The notes: a model not told the origin generated them from the letters alone. A stretch of DNA of 64,000 bases from Magnetococcus marinus MC-1 (GCF_000014865.1 NC_008576.1:3191501-3255500), one strand, 5' to 3'. Counted from the stretch's first letter, positions 37,029 through 46,481 are shown. Program-made: numbers and translations.

Positions 37029-38216
37029 ATGAGACTTTCTAAATCCCAGGCGTTGCAAGGGGTGGTGTTTGCCCTGGTTGCCTCGGCCTTTACCAATATT
37101 TATCTTACCCAACCGGTTCTACCTGTTTTACAGCAGGAGTTTGGCATCTCTGCGGCATACGCTTCATGGAGCATCTCTGCGGTTATTTTGGGCATAACCC
37201 TGGCGAATATTCCCTTTGGCCTGCTGGCGGATCATTGGCCCATTCGTCCGATTCTTTTCACAGGGGGGCTCTTAATCGCGTTGGGAGGGCTGCTGACCGC
37301 CTGGGTCGATAGCTTTACTTGGCATGTGATGGGTCGTTTTTTACAGGGTCTTTTTATACCCGCTCTCACCACCTGTCTGGTGGCCTATCTGGCCCGGGTG
37401 CTCCCTGCGGAACGTCGCCATGTGGTCATGGGTAGCTATGTAGCGGCCACGGTGCTGGGGGGCTTGGGCGGTCGTCTGTTGGGGGGCTGGTTGCATCCGC
37501 CCCTGCATTGGCGGTATGCCTTGGTGAGTGCCGCGCTGCTTACGTTGGTAGCCATTGGCGTTGCGATGCGGCTGTTACCCAAAGAGCCCAGACCGCCCGC
37601 TCAGCCGTTACACAGCCGAGTGGGCTTTATCACTTTACTGACCCAGTGGCCCACGCTACGCCTTTTTTTAAGCGGCATGGGGGGCTTTTTTGTCTTTTCC
37701 TCCCTCTTTAACTATCTGCCGTTTCGACTGGCCGCAGCCCCGTTTTTTCTCTCGACCAACGCCATAACGGCAATCTATCTTGTTTATATTATTGGGATAT
37801 TCATGGGTCCTGCGGCAGGCCAGCTCAGTAACCGGTGGGGCAGCGGACAGACATTAATGGGGGGGGCCGTGGTGACGCTGCTGGCGGTGGTGCTCTCGGG
37901 CACGCCCTGGTTGGTTGGCATTATTGCCGCCATGCTGCTGCTGTGCGCAGGTTTTTTCACCCTACACACCGCCTCGGTTGGTGCCCTTAACCATCGCATG
38001 ACAGCGGGCCATGGGCGGGCCAATGCGCTCTATGTGCTGTTTTACTATCTGGGTGGCTGGATGGGCGTTACCCTCTCTGGCCTTGCCTTCGAGGCGTGGC
38101 GTTGGTTTGGAGTGATGGGCCTCTGTGTTGGCATGCTGGCCCTGCCCTTTATGGCAGGTTGGATGGAAAAACGGAGCGTCGCGCAACAAGCTATGCACGC
38201 ACGCCCCCTCCCTTAA
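37029..38216 (+). CDS. MFS transporter (12-helix)
   Basis: A 395-aa permease of the major facilitator superfamily. About twelve hydrophobic segments are visible, with a central charged loop (LLPKEPRPPAQPLHSR, near residues 180-195) between two halves. The loop 2-3 motif GLLADHWPIRPILF resembles the MFS motif A. Overall pattern (early TQPVLPVLQQEFGIS) resembles the YnfM/arabinose-efflux-like group. The substrate is unknown. Monocistronic. Confidence 0.88.
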   Translation: MRLSKSQALQGVVFALVASAFTNIYLTQPVLPVLQQEFGISAAYASWSISAVILGITLANIPFGLLADHWPIRPILFTGGLLIALGGLLTAWVDSFTWHVMGRFLQGLFIPALTTCLVAYLARVLPAERRHVVMGSYVAATVLGGLGGRLLGGWLHPPLHWRYALVSAALLTLVAIGVAMRLLPKEPRPPAQPLHSRVGFITLLTQWPTLRLFLSGMGGFFVFSSLFNYLPFRLAAAPFFLSTNAITAIYLVYIIGIFMGPAAGQLSNRWGSGQTLMGGAVVTLLAVVLSGTPWLVGIIAAMLLLCAGFFTLHTASVGALNHRMTAGHGRANALYVLFYYLGGWMGVTLSGLAFEAWRWFGVMGLCVGMLALPFMAGWMEKRSVAQQAMHARPLP

Positions 38217-38342
38217 CAACACCCCCTGCCCTTTACCAACGACCCAACCTGAACACGCGCCAGCCCTATCCCCATGGATGCCTGCCAAATGTAACCCCCT
38301 CACCGCCACCCAACCCACGGCCAGAGCACCCACTTTCTTACT

Positions 38343-38376
38343 CTCATTTTACGCGCTCCATACGCTCATTTTACGC
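38343..38376. promoter_or_regulatory. Two direct repeats upstream of the sulfur-globule-like gene
   Basis: CTCATTTTACGC occurs at 38343-38354 and 38365-38376, starts 22 nt apart, i.e. about two helical turns. This fits a regulator binding on one face of the helix. The surrounding 370-base gap (38217-38586) has no gene and becomes AT-rich toward the downstream start. Confidence 0.35.
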
Positions 38377-38586
38377 ACACACTTACAGGCTTGTTACCGG
38401 CCCATTACAATCGTAATTCATTGCTTACACTTGTTTATAAGAATTTGCTTCTATTCTAATACAAACTCTGCCATGATGCTTTCCAACAGAGCATACAGCG
38501 CCATCCAGCAGGATCGCTTAGCGCGTCTAAGTTAGGTGGAGCGGATGGCTGATACACGATCTATCGCACCCTTACGGAGAAAAAAC

Positions 38587-38958
38587 ATGACCAACAAAAA
38601 ATCCTTATTCCTGGCTTTAGCTGCTTTCACAGCGCTTTCCACCGCCGCTTTGACCACCTCTGACGCCCAAGCTTGGTGGGGGTCACCCTGGGATAATAAT
38701 GGTTACGGCAACGGCAATGGCTACGGCGCGGGCAATGGTGCGGGCAATGGTTCCGGCAACTTTGGCATGAACTTTAACATGAGCGGCAACGCCCAAACCG
38801 CCGCCAACGGCTACAACGGCTATAATGGCTACAATGGTTACAACGGCTATAATGGCTATAATGGCTACACCGCTCCCATGCCTCCTCCTTGGGCCTATGC
38901 GGCGCCCGTTGCACCAGTCGCCCCTGCTGCACCCCAGGCCCCCGAAGCCGCCAAGTAA
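38587..38958 (+). CDS. Probable sulfur-globule-type repetitive secreted protein
   Basis: A 123-aa protein. A signal peptide (MTNKKSLFLALAAFTALSTAA...AQA) is followed by WWGSPWDNNGYGNGNGYGAG, a Gly/Asn-rich stretch, six consecutive Asn-Gly-Tyr triplets (near residues 80-97), and a Pro/Ala-rich tail. Sulfur-globule envelope proteins of sulfur-oxidising bacteria have the same plan: a signal peptide, an AFWGPW-like start and Gly/Asn/Tyr repeats. The assignment is by composition and layout, not a conserved domain. A good intrinsic terminator follows. Alternatives are other Gly/Tyr-rich envelope or adhesive proteins. Confidence 0.6.
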   Translation: MTNKKSLFLALAAFTALSTAALTTSDAQAWWGSPWDNNGYGNGNGYGAGNGAGNGSGNFGMNFNMSGNAQTAANGYNGYNGYNGYNGYNGYNGYTAPMPPPWAYAAPVAPVAPAAPQAPEAAK

Positions 38959-38993
38959 GGGATAACCACCCCCTTACCCCGTGCTTATTTGAG

Positions 38994-39033
38994 CAAACGC
39001 CGCAAAGGGTAACCTTTGTGGCGTTTGTTTCTT
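38994..39033 (+). terminator. Intrinsic terminator of the sulfur-globule-like gene
   Basis: CAAACGCCGCAAAGG, loop GTAA, CCTTTGTGGCGTTTG (one G-U pair) followed by TTTCTT. Lies about 35 nt after the stop. Confidence 0.85.
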
Positions 39034-39571
39034 ATTGGCTAAAACAGAACCCCTACTCCGCCAGCTTGGGCTTATCCACTGTGGCCATACAGGGGGTAAA
39101 CAGGAAAAACATGGATAGATGGCTGCACCACACAGAGCCTCTTGCACAAACAGCTCTGTGGTTGGCCTCTCTCCCGGCACGGCGCAAACCTAGGGGCCTT
39201 AAAAACCAACTTGACTCAATAAACGCCATAACCACTCGCTCCACTGGCGACCAAACCACCACCGATGAAAGGCTGGATAAGTTTTTTTGCCACTGGATAG
39301 CACCCTTTGTAAAACAAATTTACAGTTACCAAAAAAATATCTATTTCTTTTGTATTCCTATACTTAAATGCCATGCCCACCCAAATTCAACCGACCTGAC
39401 AGGCCAGCGTGTGTTGCGCCCCCGTTAATGATGTTGCACTTTTGCGACAAAGTTATATTAGGAGATATAAAATTCATCCCTTATAATTCAGCCCAACACC
39501 GCACCACCAAGGTGCATACCGGATGCCGGCAGGAGGCTGGCCCGACTAAACCGAATAATAGGAGCCGCACC
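39034..39571. other. Intergenic region with one doubtful ORF
   Basis: No convincing gene. An ORF at 39111-39428 has AGGA before its ATG but an unnatural C-terminal half; it is not called. The region is AT-rich from 39300 to 39480 and contains the promoter candidate at 39442-39471. Confidence 0.45.
39442..39471 (+). promoter_or_regulatory. Possible sigma-70 promoter for the 50-aa membrane peptide
   Basis: TTGCGA, 18-nt spacer, TATAAA. About 100 nt upstream of the small ORF at 39572. Confidence 0.4.
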
Positions 39572-39724
39572 ATGAACAAACTTTCTCTGCGCGAAACCAC
39601 GGAACAAGCGCTGACCACTCTTGCTTTTTTACCCTTCACCATCTTTTTCTTTCTCCTTGCCGCTTGGTTGCGTAATGATCTGAAGAAGTCACAAAACCTT
39701 CGCCCCCAAACCGACATAGCATGA
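39572..39724 (+). CDS. 50-aa single-helix membrane peptide
   Basis: A short ORF with a clear AGGAG 8 nt before ATG. Residues 14-33 (LTTLAFLPFTIFFFLLAAW) form one transmembrane helix, with a basic segment after it (LRNDLKKSQN). No family was recognised. A 13-14-bp hairpin lies 42 nt downstream. The ribosome-binding site, helix and flanking promoter/hairpin signals together favour a genuine small membrane protein. Confidence 0.6.
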   Translation: MNKLSLRETTEQALTTLAFLPFTIFFFLLAAWLRNDLKKSQNLRPQTDIA

Positions 39725-39765
39725 TTTGTCCCCTGGGTTTGGGACAGCATCTCCTCGTAGATGAT

Positions 39766-39813
39766 GGGCCCGCGTGGCACCGGTAGGCCGTTAAAGCCGT
39801 TGCCACGCGGCCC
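39766..39813. terminator. Hairpin downstream of the 50-aa ORF
   Basis: GGGCCCGCGTGGCA and TGCCACGCGGCCC form a 13-bp stem with one bulge, loop about 20 nt. No U-tract follows, so it may be a structured RNA end or another element. Confidence 0.4.
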
Positions 39814-40157
39814 AACGCACCACCCCCTTAGCCTTTCTACGCCCCCCTACTGCATGGCCACGCGGATTGTTCGACCAAGCAACCGCTCGCTCAAACCCCA
39901 CGGTAGGCGCGTTGGCGCTTTCCACTGCTCCCATAGTTGGCACCATTCCTTTGTGTCACTCAGAGTATGGCGGCGTGCATAATGTCGCAATTTCGGTTAT
40001 TTTCCCAACAGAGCATGCTGTTTGCACCGCCCCCTACTCCAGTTGGCCCTTATGCACCAGCTCGGTAAGGGCAAAATGGCCTGCTCTTTTGTTGCTTGGA
40101 AAAAAGAAATCCGCGCTAACACAAAAGCTTTTTTGGCTTAAATACCACCGTGGCCGC

Positions 40158-40231
40158 TTATCCCGGATCTTTCATGAATCCCAGACGCTCTCGCTTGATC
40201 TTTGAAGGGATTCATGAAAGATCCGGGTTAG
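40158..40231. repeat. Palindromic dispersed repeat, copy 2 (REP/MITE-like)
   Basis: Perfect 21-bp inverted arms at 40162-40182 and 40207-40227 enclose a 24-nt centre. The centre CGCTCTCGCTTGATC is complementary to 25104-25118 in copy 1. The ends read TTATCCCGG and CCGGGTTAG. It sits 29 nt upstream of topB. The remaining bases of the gap (39814-40157) show no gene. Confidence 0.85.
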
Positions 40232-40259
40232 ACACTAACCGTAGCATGTCGTGATAACC

Positions 40260-42494
40260 ATGATTCTCTATCTTTGCGAAAAGCCCTCTCAGGGTCGGGA
40301 TATTGGCCGCGTTTTAGGGGCTACCAGCCGTCATGAAGGTTATGTGGCAGGAGCAGGGGTGTGCGTAACTTGGTGTATTGGTCATCTTATGGAGATGGTG
40401 GCCCCTGATGGTTATAGACCCGAATGGAAAAGTTGGCGGCTGGATACCCTACCCATCATTCCCCAACAGTGGCAGCTGGAGCTCACCGCCCGTGGGCGCA
40501 AGCAGTTTAAGGTTATCCAAGGGTTACTCAAGGGTGTAACGGAGGTGGTGCTCGCCACCGACGCCGACCGCGAAGGTGAGACCATTGGCCGTGAAGTGTT
40601 GGAGCGCTGCCAATACCGGGGTAAGATCTCTCGCCTCTGGTTATCTGCCCTGGATGATGCCAGCATTCGCAAAGCGTTGGGCAACCTGCTACCAGGGGAG
40701 CAAACCGAGCCCCTCTACCAAGCCGGGCTTGGCCGATCTCGTGCGGATTGGATGGTTGGGATGAACCTTACCCGCGCCTATACCCTTTTGGGTCGGCAGG
40801 GGGGCTATGCAGGGGTGTTGAGCGTGGGGCGCGTGCAAACCCCCACCCTAAAACTGGTGGTGGACCGGGACCGGCTGATCGAGAACTTTAAACCCGTCGA
40901 CTATTTTGAGATTTTTGCCTTACACCGCGTTCACTCAGGGACGTTCATCGCCAAATGGGTACCGCCCCCTAAGCCTTGCGATGCCGAGGGTCACTGCTTG
41001 GACCGCACCCTCGCCGAAACGGTCATACACAAGGTGCAAGGCCACAGCGGCACCATTACAAAAGCCGAGACCAAGCGCGTCAAAGAGCCGCCCCCGCTGC
41101 CATTGGAGCTCTCGACTCTGCAACAAGAGGCTTCGCGGCGCTGGGGCATGGGTGCCAAACAGACCCTTGAGATTGCCCAATCCCTTTATGAAAAGCATAA
41201 AGCGGTGACCTATCCCCGCACCGATTGCCGTTATCTACCCAGCAACCAGTTTAAAGAGGCCCCGGCGGTACTACAGGGATTGACAACCAACGATGCCAGC
41301 CTCACCCCCTTGGTGGAGGGTGCAGATGCACAGCTCCGCTCCAAGGCGTGGAACGACAAAAAAATCACCGCTCACCATGCCATCATTCCAACCGCCGCCA
41401 AGATAAACATCGACGCCCTCAGCCGCGAAGAGGCTCTGCTGTATGATCTGATTCGCCGTCACTACTTGGCGCAATTTTACCCCCCCTTCGAGTATGACCG
41501 CACGGTAATCGACACCCAGGTCGCCATGGAAACATTCCACGCCACAGGCCGGGTTGAGCTCATTCCAGGGTGGAAAAGGGTGCTGGCTGCCAACCAAGAA
41601 AAAAAAGAGGGCGACGAGGATGAGCAAACGTTACCCGTGGTACGCAGCGGCGAAGCTGCCACCATTGAGGGGGCTGAACTGAAACAAAAGCAGACCAAGC
41701 CTCCCAACCGTTATACCGAAGGCACCTTAATCCAGGCGATGAAAAGCGTCGGCAAGCTGGTCGAAGATGCCCGTCTACGCAAGATTTTAAGAGAGACCTC
41801 GGGCATTGGCACAGAGGCCACCCGTGCCGCCATTCTGGAGACCTTGATTAAACGCAATCTGCTGGCCAAGCAGGGCAAAAAAAGTCTTGTTAGCATGCCC
41901 GCCGGTCGTCTGCTGGTGGATGCCCTACCCCATAGCGTCACCGACCCCGCCACCACCGCAGTCTGGGAACAGACCCTGGATGATATTGCCCATGGTGGAG
42001 GATCGCTGGAGACCTTTTTAGCCAAATCCGAGTTATGGCTTAATAAGCTTATTCACAATGTTCACCAACGCCAGCAGCTGGGACTAAACCCCTTTCGAGG
42101 TCTCCCCCCTTCCACGTCGCATACCGACCCAGCCCAGCCCACTCCGCGCAGGCAACGCCGCTCTAAAGCAGAGGTCACACCCACCCCAAACGCCGCCCCC
42201 CTGTGCCCCCAGTGTGGCGGGCCTATGTTACAGCGTAAAAGCCCGCAAGGCGCTTTTTGGAGCTGTGCAGAGCAAGCAACCTGTACGGGCACACGGCCAG
42301 GGAGCCCCCTTGCAGCCCACTCGCCCCTTATGCAACCCAACCCAGAGCGCGGACCTCTTTGCCCCAAGTGCCAACAAGCCCCCCTGGTACAGCGCACCGC
42401 CTATCGCGGCAAAAATAGCGGCCAACCTTTCTGGGGCTGCCAGCGTTACCCCCAGTGCCGCTACACCCAAGCCAGCCAAACCACAGAGTCATAA
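40260..42494 (+). CDS. topB: DNA topoisomerase III
   Basis: A 744-aa type IA topoisomerase. It opens with the Toprim region (MILYLCEKPSQGRDIGRVLG) and continues with ATDADREGETIGREVL, acidic metal-binding residues. The catalytic tyrosine is in KAVTYPRTDCRYLP near residue 319. GIGTEATRAAILETL is the domain shared by TopB proteins. Two C-terminal zinc ribbons (CPQCGGPMLQ...CAEQATC and CPKCQQAPLV...CQRYPQC) are similar to those of TopA/TopB. The enzyme decatenates and relaxes DNA through single-strand passage. ATG at 40260 was chosen over GTG at 40251 as the family-like N-terminus. Confidence 0.95.
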   Translation: MILYLCEKPSQGRDIGRVLGATSRHEGYVAGAGVCVTWCIGHLMEMVAPDGYRPEWKSWRLDTLPIIPQQWQLELTARGRKQFKVIQGLLKGVTEVVLATDADREGETIGREVLERCQYRGKISRLWLSALDDASIRKALGNLLPGEQTEPLYQAGLGRSRADWMVGMNLTRAYTLLGRQGGYAGVLSVGRVQTPTLKLVVDRDRLIENFKPVDYFEIFALHRVHSGTFIAKWVPPPKPCDAEGHCLDRTLAETVIHKVQGHSGTITKAETKRVKEPPPLPLELSTLQQEASRRWGMGAKQTLEIAQSLYEKHKAVTYPRTDCRYLPSNQFKEAPAVLQGLTTNDASLTPLVEGADAQLRSKAWNDKKITAHHAIIPTAAKINIDALSREEALLYDLIRRHYLAQFYPPFEYDRTVIDTQVAMETFHATGRVELIPGWKRVLAANQEKKEGDEDEQTLPVVRSGEAATIEGAELKQKQTKPPNRYTEGTLIQAMKSVGKLVEDARLRKILRETSGIGTEATRAAILETLIKRNLLAKQGKKSLVSMPAGRLLVDALPHSVTDPATTAVWEQTLDDIAHGGGSLETFLAKSELWLNKLIHNVHQRQQLGLNPFRGLPPSTSHTDPAQPTPRRQRRSKAEVTPTPNAAPLCPQCGGPMLQRKSPQGAFWSCAEQATCTGTRPGSPLAAHSPLMQPNPERGPLCPKCQQAPLVQRTAYRGKNSGQPFWGCQRYPQCRYTQASQTTES

Positions 42495-42636
42495 CGTGTT
42501 GCACAGCACAAGTAGGCCGGCCTATACAAACAGACTTACCCCCGTGTCACAACTCAATCCCTTTTAACCATGGGCTGGTGTGTCGCTGTGGGCACAGGCC
42601 CTGCGTCCTTCTTGGCCAAGGGGTTCTATCCAACAA

Positions 42637-43644
42637 TCAGGGGCTCTCCTGACGAAACAGTTGCAGCAATTTTGCCCCCTGCTCGCCATACTGTTTTTCA
42701 AGAAATTGCTCCATAGCGGGTTGCGCCCGATCACGAAAAGCTTGCAACTGTTCGCTGGTTGGATAATAAACTTGCATTTTTTCAGCCAGTTCAGTCAAAG
42801 AATCATCTTTCATGGCTAAAGCGCGGCTAGCGGTTACGCCCATCTGCGCCGCTTTATTCACCGCGTCCGCCTGGGCTGCATGCAAGCTCTGCATAAAAGG
42901 GTGGTTGACGACCCATACATAAGGGGTATAGAGGTGGTTGGTAACGGTTAAATATCTCTGCGCACGCTCCAATTTACCCACGCGAATAATAGTGGCGGGG
43001 TTCATTTGACCATCCAAGCTACCATTTTTTAATAGAGACAATAACTCTCCCCAAGCCACCGCTACGGGGTCGGCCCCCAAGCTGCGCATAAACGCCATAT
43101 GGCTCTCTAAGTTCATCGTTCGCATACGCAACCCGGCCATATCCCCTGGCGCGCGGATGGGGCGGCGACTATTGGTCAACACAAACAAGCCGCCGGTATC
43201 CCCATAGCCTAACACCTGTAGACCCGTTTTTTGTAGGATGTCATCCCCCAGGGCTTTACCAAACGGGCCATCAAAAACACTATAGGTTTCTTCCAAATTT
43301 TGAAACCGAAAGGGATAATTTAGAATGCCTATCAGGGGATAACGGTCCGCCAATCCATCCAGGGAGACAATGGCCGACTGAATGACACCTTGTTGCACAA
43401 GATCCAAAAGCTGCTTCGCTTTGCCAAGCTGTCCTTCGGGAAAGGTCTCAACCGCCAAACCACCCTTGCTCAATTTGGCCAAGGCTCTCTCAAAGGCCAG
43501 CGCCATGGCCCCGCTTGGATTATCACTCTGGTTCGGGTTAAGATGGGCTAAATAGAGCTTTTGCTCGGCGGCAAAGGCGCTAAAAACCACCCCCTGCCAA
43601 CAGAACATGAGTGTTACCACAAACAGACACGCGCGCCAAAACAT
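42637..43644 (-). CDS. TRAP-type (DctP) solute-binding protein
   Basis: A 335-aa exported binding protein: signal peptide (residues 1-25), then the DctP fold with LAHLNPNQSDNPSGAMALAFERAL, FPEGQLGKAKQLLDLVQQG, GGLFVLTNSRRPIRAPGDMAGLRMRT (family signature region) and TVTNHLYTPYVWVVN. No DctQ/DctM permeases are adjacent. It lies 12 nt downstream of a dCache-HAMP-cyclase gene and is probably co-transcribed with it, so it may report a carboxylate-like ligand to that sensor instead of importing it (inference). Confidence 0.88.
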   Translation of the reverse strand: MFWRACLFVVTLMFCWQGVVFSAFAAEQKLYLAHLNPNQSDNPSGAMALAFERALAKLSKGGLAVETFPEGQLGKAKQLLDLVQQGVIQSAIVSLDGLADRYPLIGILNYPFRFQNLEETYSVFDGPFGKALGDDILQKTGLQVLGYGDTGGLFVLTNSRRPIRAPGDMAGLRMRTMNLESHMAFMRSLGADPVAVAWGELLSLLKNGSLDGQMNPATIIRVGKLERAQRYLTVTNHLYTPYVWVVNHPFMQSLHAAQADAVNKAAQMGVTASRALAMKDDSLTELAEKMQVYYPTSEQLQAFRDRAQPAMEQFLEKQYGEQGAKLLQLFRQESP

Positions 43645-43656
43645 CGCAACCCCCCC

Positions 43657-45795
43657 TTATTTATTTTTAAGCCACTCGGCGCCATCCCAATCGGCTGGTG
43701 GCGGTGTCACGATAAAGAGATGACACCGTTTTTCTATCTGCTCAGCCCCTTTATCATGGGGAAAGGATTGCTTATAGAGTGCCAGTTTCTCCAACACAGC
43801 ATGCCAATCACGCGCTTCGTAGTGGTCCATCACGGCATGCCACAAACTTAACTTGAGCTTCTGTTCTTCTGTCGCTGCTAGAGGGGATTTTGGATCTTTT
43901 TCCCCCATAAGCTCATAAACATACATAGGGTGCGTATTACCCACTGGCACCACTTTATCCAGGCGACGCAGGTAAAAGTGGGGCTGCGCCACCCGAGCAA
44001 CATGTTCTGACACCATCAACTCGGTATCATACTGTTTATTCATGGACTCAAGACGAGAGGCCATGTTCACCATGTTCCCAAAAGCGGAGTATTGCATCCG
44101 CTCAGTGGAGCCAACATTGCCCACAACCGCTTCACCCGTATGCAAACCAAAGCGTGTGTAAAAGGGGGTACGCCCATTTTTTGCAAACGTTTCCGCCAAC
44201 GCCAAACCGGCTCGGTGACAGCCAAGCATCGCCCGACAAGCGTTTACAACATGGTCAGGGTCTTTGCTGGGGGCATTCCAAAGCGCCATGATGGCATCCC
44301 CAATAAATTTATCAATGGTACCTTTATAACGGTGGATCGGCTGGGACATCTGCTCCATGTATTCCGACAGCGAGCCCACCAATTGCTCTGGCGGCAGCTC
44401 TTCACTAATATTGGAAAAGCCTTTAATATCAGAGAACATAACCGTTAACGGCTGACGCCTTGAACCAATGCTGGTCTCGTCTTCATCCTCCACAATGGCA
44501 CGCACGATCTCCTTAGGCACATAGACACTAAAACTGCGCAAAGAGCGTTTCATGGTCTCTACCGCATCGACCAACTGGCGCACCTCTGAAATATAGGAGG
44601 TTAGATTAAGGTTGCCTTCTAAATTAAAGCGGCGAATTTTAACCGTCTCTTGTGTCACCTTGCTCAGGGGTCGCGTAAGTAACTGAGAGAGCATCATAAA
44701 CAGAAAAATAGCCAAGCTAATCGCCAAGCTACCCGCTACCAATATCTTAATACTGGCATCGGCGAGAGGACCAATCAGCTCTTCTTTTTGCACCAGAACC
44801 CCAGCAGTCCAACCCAAGCTCCCACCAATTTTGGCGAAGGAGACCATATATTCATCACCATTGGGTCCAAGGGTGGTTTCAAACCGATCTACCCCGGATT
44901 TTTGCCAATGCTGCACAGCCTCGGCCACCAACGGGTCGCGCACCTCGGTGGCCTTACGCAGGCGCACCTTCTCTTCTGTCACCTCAACCCCCATATCGGG
45001 TTCGCGATGACCGACCAAATAGTTATCCGCATTGAGCAGAAACACCCGCCCAGAGAGACCAATTTGAGCTTTGTAGAGAAAGCTGGAGAGGGTATCTAGG
45101 GTAATATCGGCGCCAACCACCCCAATTTTAATATCTGATGGAGTGCTGACGTGGCTCGACAAGGTTAAACCAATCAACTTTGAACTGGCGAACACATAGG
45201 CGTCGGAAATGGCCACTTGCGGCACTTCCCAGGCTTTTTTATACCAGGGCCGTACCCGTGGGTCGTAACGTACCGGGCCGCGATCCACCTTAACCACATC
45301 ACCCCACTCTTTATAGAAGATAAAACTATCTGCTCGATGCCCAGAACTTTCATTTAACAGACGGGCGGCATAACGTACTCCCTGCGGAAGATCCTCTTTA
45401 GAAGGTCCCAACTGTTTTAGGGTGGGTGGCACCGCAAAAACTTGGTAAAAATCGCCGCTATTTTCAAACCCTAGGTAAAAGCTAAACACTTGAGGCAACG
45501 AAACGAGCTGGCGTTGCAAATAGCCAAGCCCCTGCACCGTTTGCAAGGAACCTGTATCCACCCGGGCCAGTTCTGCGGTGGCTTGCACCACCCGCTCCAC
45601 GGGGGCCAGCAAGCCTTGCACATCACGATCCACTTGCAGGGTCGCACGGGCCATGGTCTTTGAGGCGGTTTCTAGAATAAGTTTGGAGTTATCCCAATAG
45701 AGGTAGCCGACCAAAGAAACCGTAAGCAGGGCCATAACCAAGCCAAAGGCCAAGGAGATACCAATACGCAGTTCAACTTGTCTGTTATGCATCAT
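43657..45795 (-). CDS. Membrane class III nucleotide cyclase with extracytoplasmic sensor
   Basis: A 712-aa signalling enzyme. An N-terminal transmembrane helix (about 12-33) and a second (about 350-370) bracket a roughly 300-residue periplasmic dCache-like sensor (RPWYKKAWEVPQVAISDAYV). A HAMP domain follows. The class III cyclase domain begins near residue 445: VMFSDIKGFSNIS and TIDKFIGDAIMALW provide metal-binding aspartates and the substrate lysine, and NMVNMASRLE the transition-state residues. The position usually Asp (GD-x-VN) is Asn (FGNMVN), so adenylate rather than guanylate specificity cannot be settled. It heads a two-gene unit with a DctP binding protein. Confidence 0.9.
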   Translation of the reverse strand: MMHNRQVELRIGISLAFGLVMALLTVSLVGYLYWDNSKLILETASKTMARATLQVDRDVQGLLAPVERVVQATAELARVDTGSLQTVQGLGYLQRQLVSLPQVFSFYLGFENSGDFYQVFAVPPTLKQLGPSKEDLPQGVRYAARLLNESSGHRADSFIFYKEWGDVVKVDRGPVRYDPRVRPWYKKAWEVPQVAISDAYVFASSKLIGLTLSSHVSTPSDIKIGVVGADITLDTLSSFLYKAQIGLSGRVFLLNADNYLVGHREPDMGVEVTEEKVRLRKATEVRDPLVAEAVQHWQKSGVDRFETTLGPNGDEYMVSFAKIGGSLGWTAGVLVQKEELIGPLADASIKILVAGSLAISLAIFLFMMLSQLLTRPLSKVTQETVKIRRFNLEGNLNLTSYISEVRQLVDAVETMKRSLRSFSVYVPKEIVRAIVEDEDETSIGSRRQPLTVMFSDIKGFSNISEELPPEQLVGSLSEYMEQMSQPIHRYKGTIDKFIGDAIMALWNAPSKDPDHVVNACRAMLGCHRAGLALAETFAKNGRTPFYTRFGLHTGEAVVGNVGSTERMQYSAFGNMVNMASRLESMNKQYDTELMVSEHVARVAQPHFYLRRLDKVVPVGNTHPMYVYELMGEKDPKSPLAATEEQKLKLSLWHAVMDHYEARDWHAVLEKLALYKQSFPHDKGAEQIEKRCHLFIVTPPPADWDGAEWLKNK

Positions 45796-46481
45796 TGCCG
45801 TTGCCTCGTTTGGGTAGGGCGTACCTTCTTTAAAATCGTTTTATTGGGCACCACAGAGCGGGTTCGGACGACACTTCAAACAACGCTATTTGGCGCCAGA
45901 AAAATAGACCAAACAGACAAAATCTATCTACACCCCACGCCCTCGTGAGCAGGCCCCCCTGAGAGTGCTGTCGCAGGGAAAGAACGTTTAACCGGACCAT
46001 ACCGAATGGGTTTGTGGGAGCAACCTCGCACAAAAAAACACGTTCTCAAAATAGCAGAATTGTTCCCCAAATTTACACAAGAACCTTACAACGCACCGCA
46101 CAATCAGGATCTTTTTCTGTTTTAATGCCTGCAAGGGCCTATTCATTCCTCAAATTGCTCCGAATTCGAGGCATCCCAAGCCCTTTTTCAAGACACCATC
46201 CTCTCACGATTAGAACACCGTCGATAATAGCAGGATGATCCCCCCTCTTTCACAGCACCCTGGTCCGTACAGACACCCTATTTTCGACCAACGTTCTGGC
46301 TTTACGTCGTCATAACATAAAACGTAAATGATTATTTTTCATACTTTTAAAACGACAACCTTACCCTATTGACTTGAATTTCCACCCTAAGTAAACTGCC
46401 CTAACGAATATAAGAAGTTTGGGCACCATAGCGTGGTTTAACGCCTATACGTTGGCCACTTATAATGATGAGGATGCAGTA
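45796..46481. other. Intergenic region between cyclase and BLUF genes
   Basis: About 690 bases with no convincing gene, separating divergent cyclase and BLUF genes. It becomes strongly AT-rich from 46310 and contains the promoter candidate at 46369-46397. Confidence 0.5.
46369..46397 (+). promoter_or_regulatory. Sigma-70 promoter for the BLUF gene
   Basis: TTGACT, 17-nt spacer, TAAACT: close to consensus with optimal spacing. About 85 nt upstream of the BLUF start. Confidence 0.55.

Noticed and set aside
38815-38870. Repeated AACGGCTATAATGGC tract considered as a mobile or CRISPR repeat
   Set aside because: It is in frame and encodes the NGY triplets of a secreted protein.
39111-39428. 106-codon ORF in the gap after the sulfur-globule-like gene
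   Set aside because: It has an AGGA near the ATG, but its C-terminal half is unlike a folded protein and it resembles no known family.
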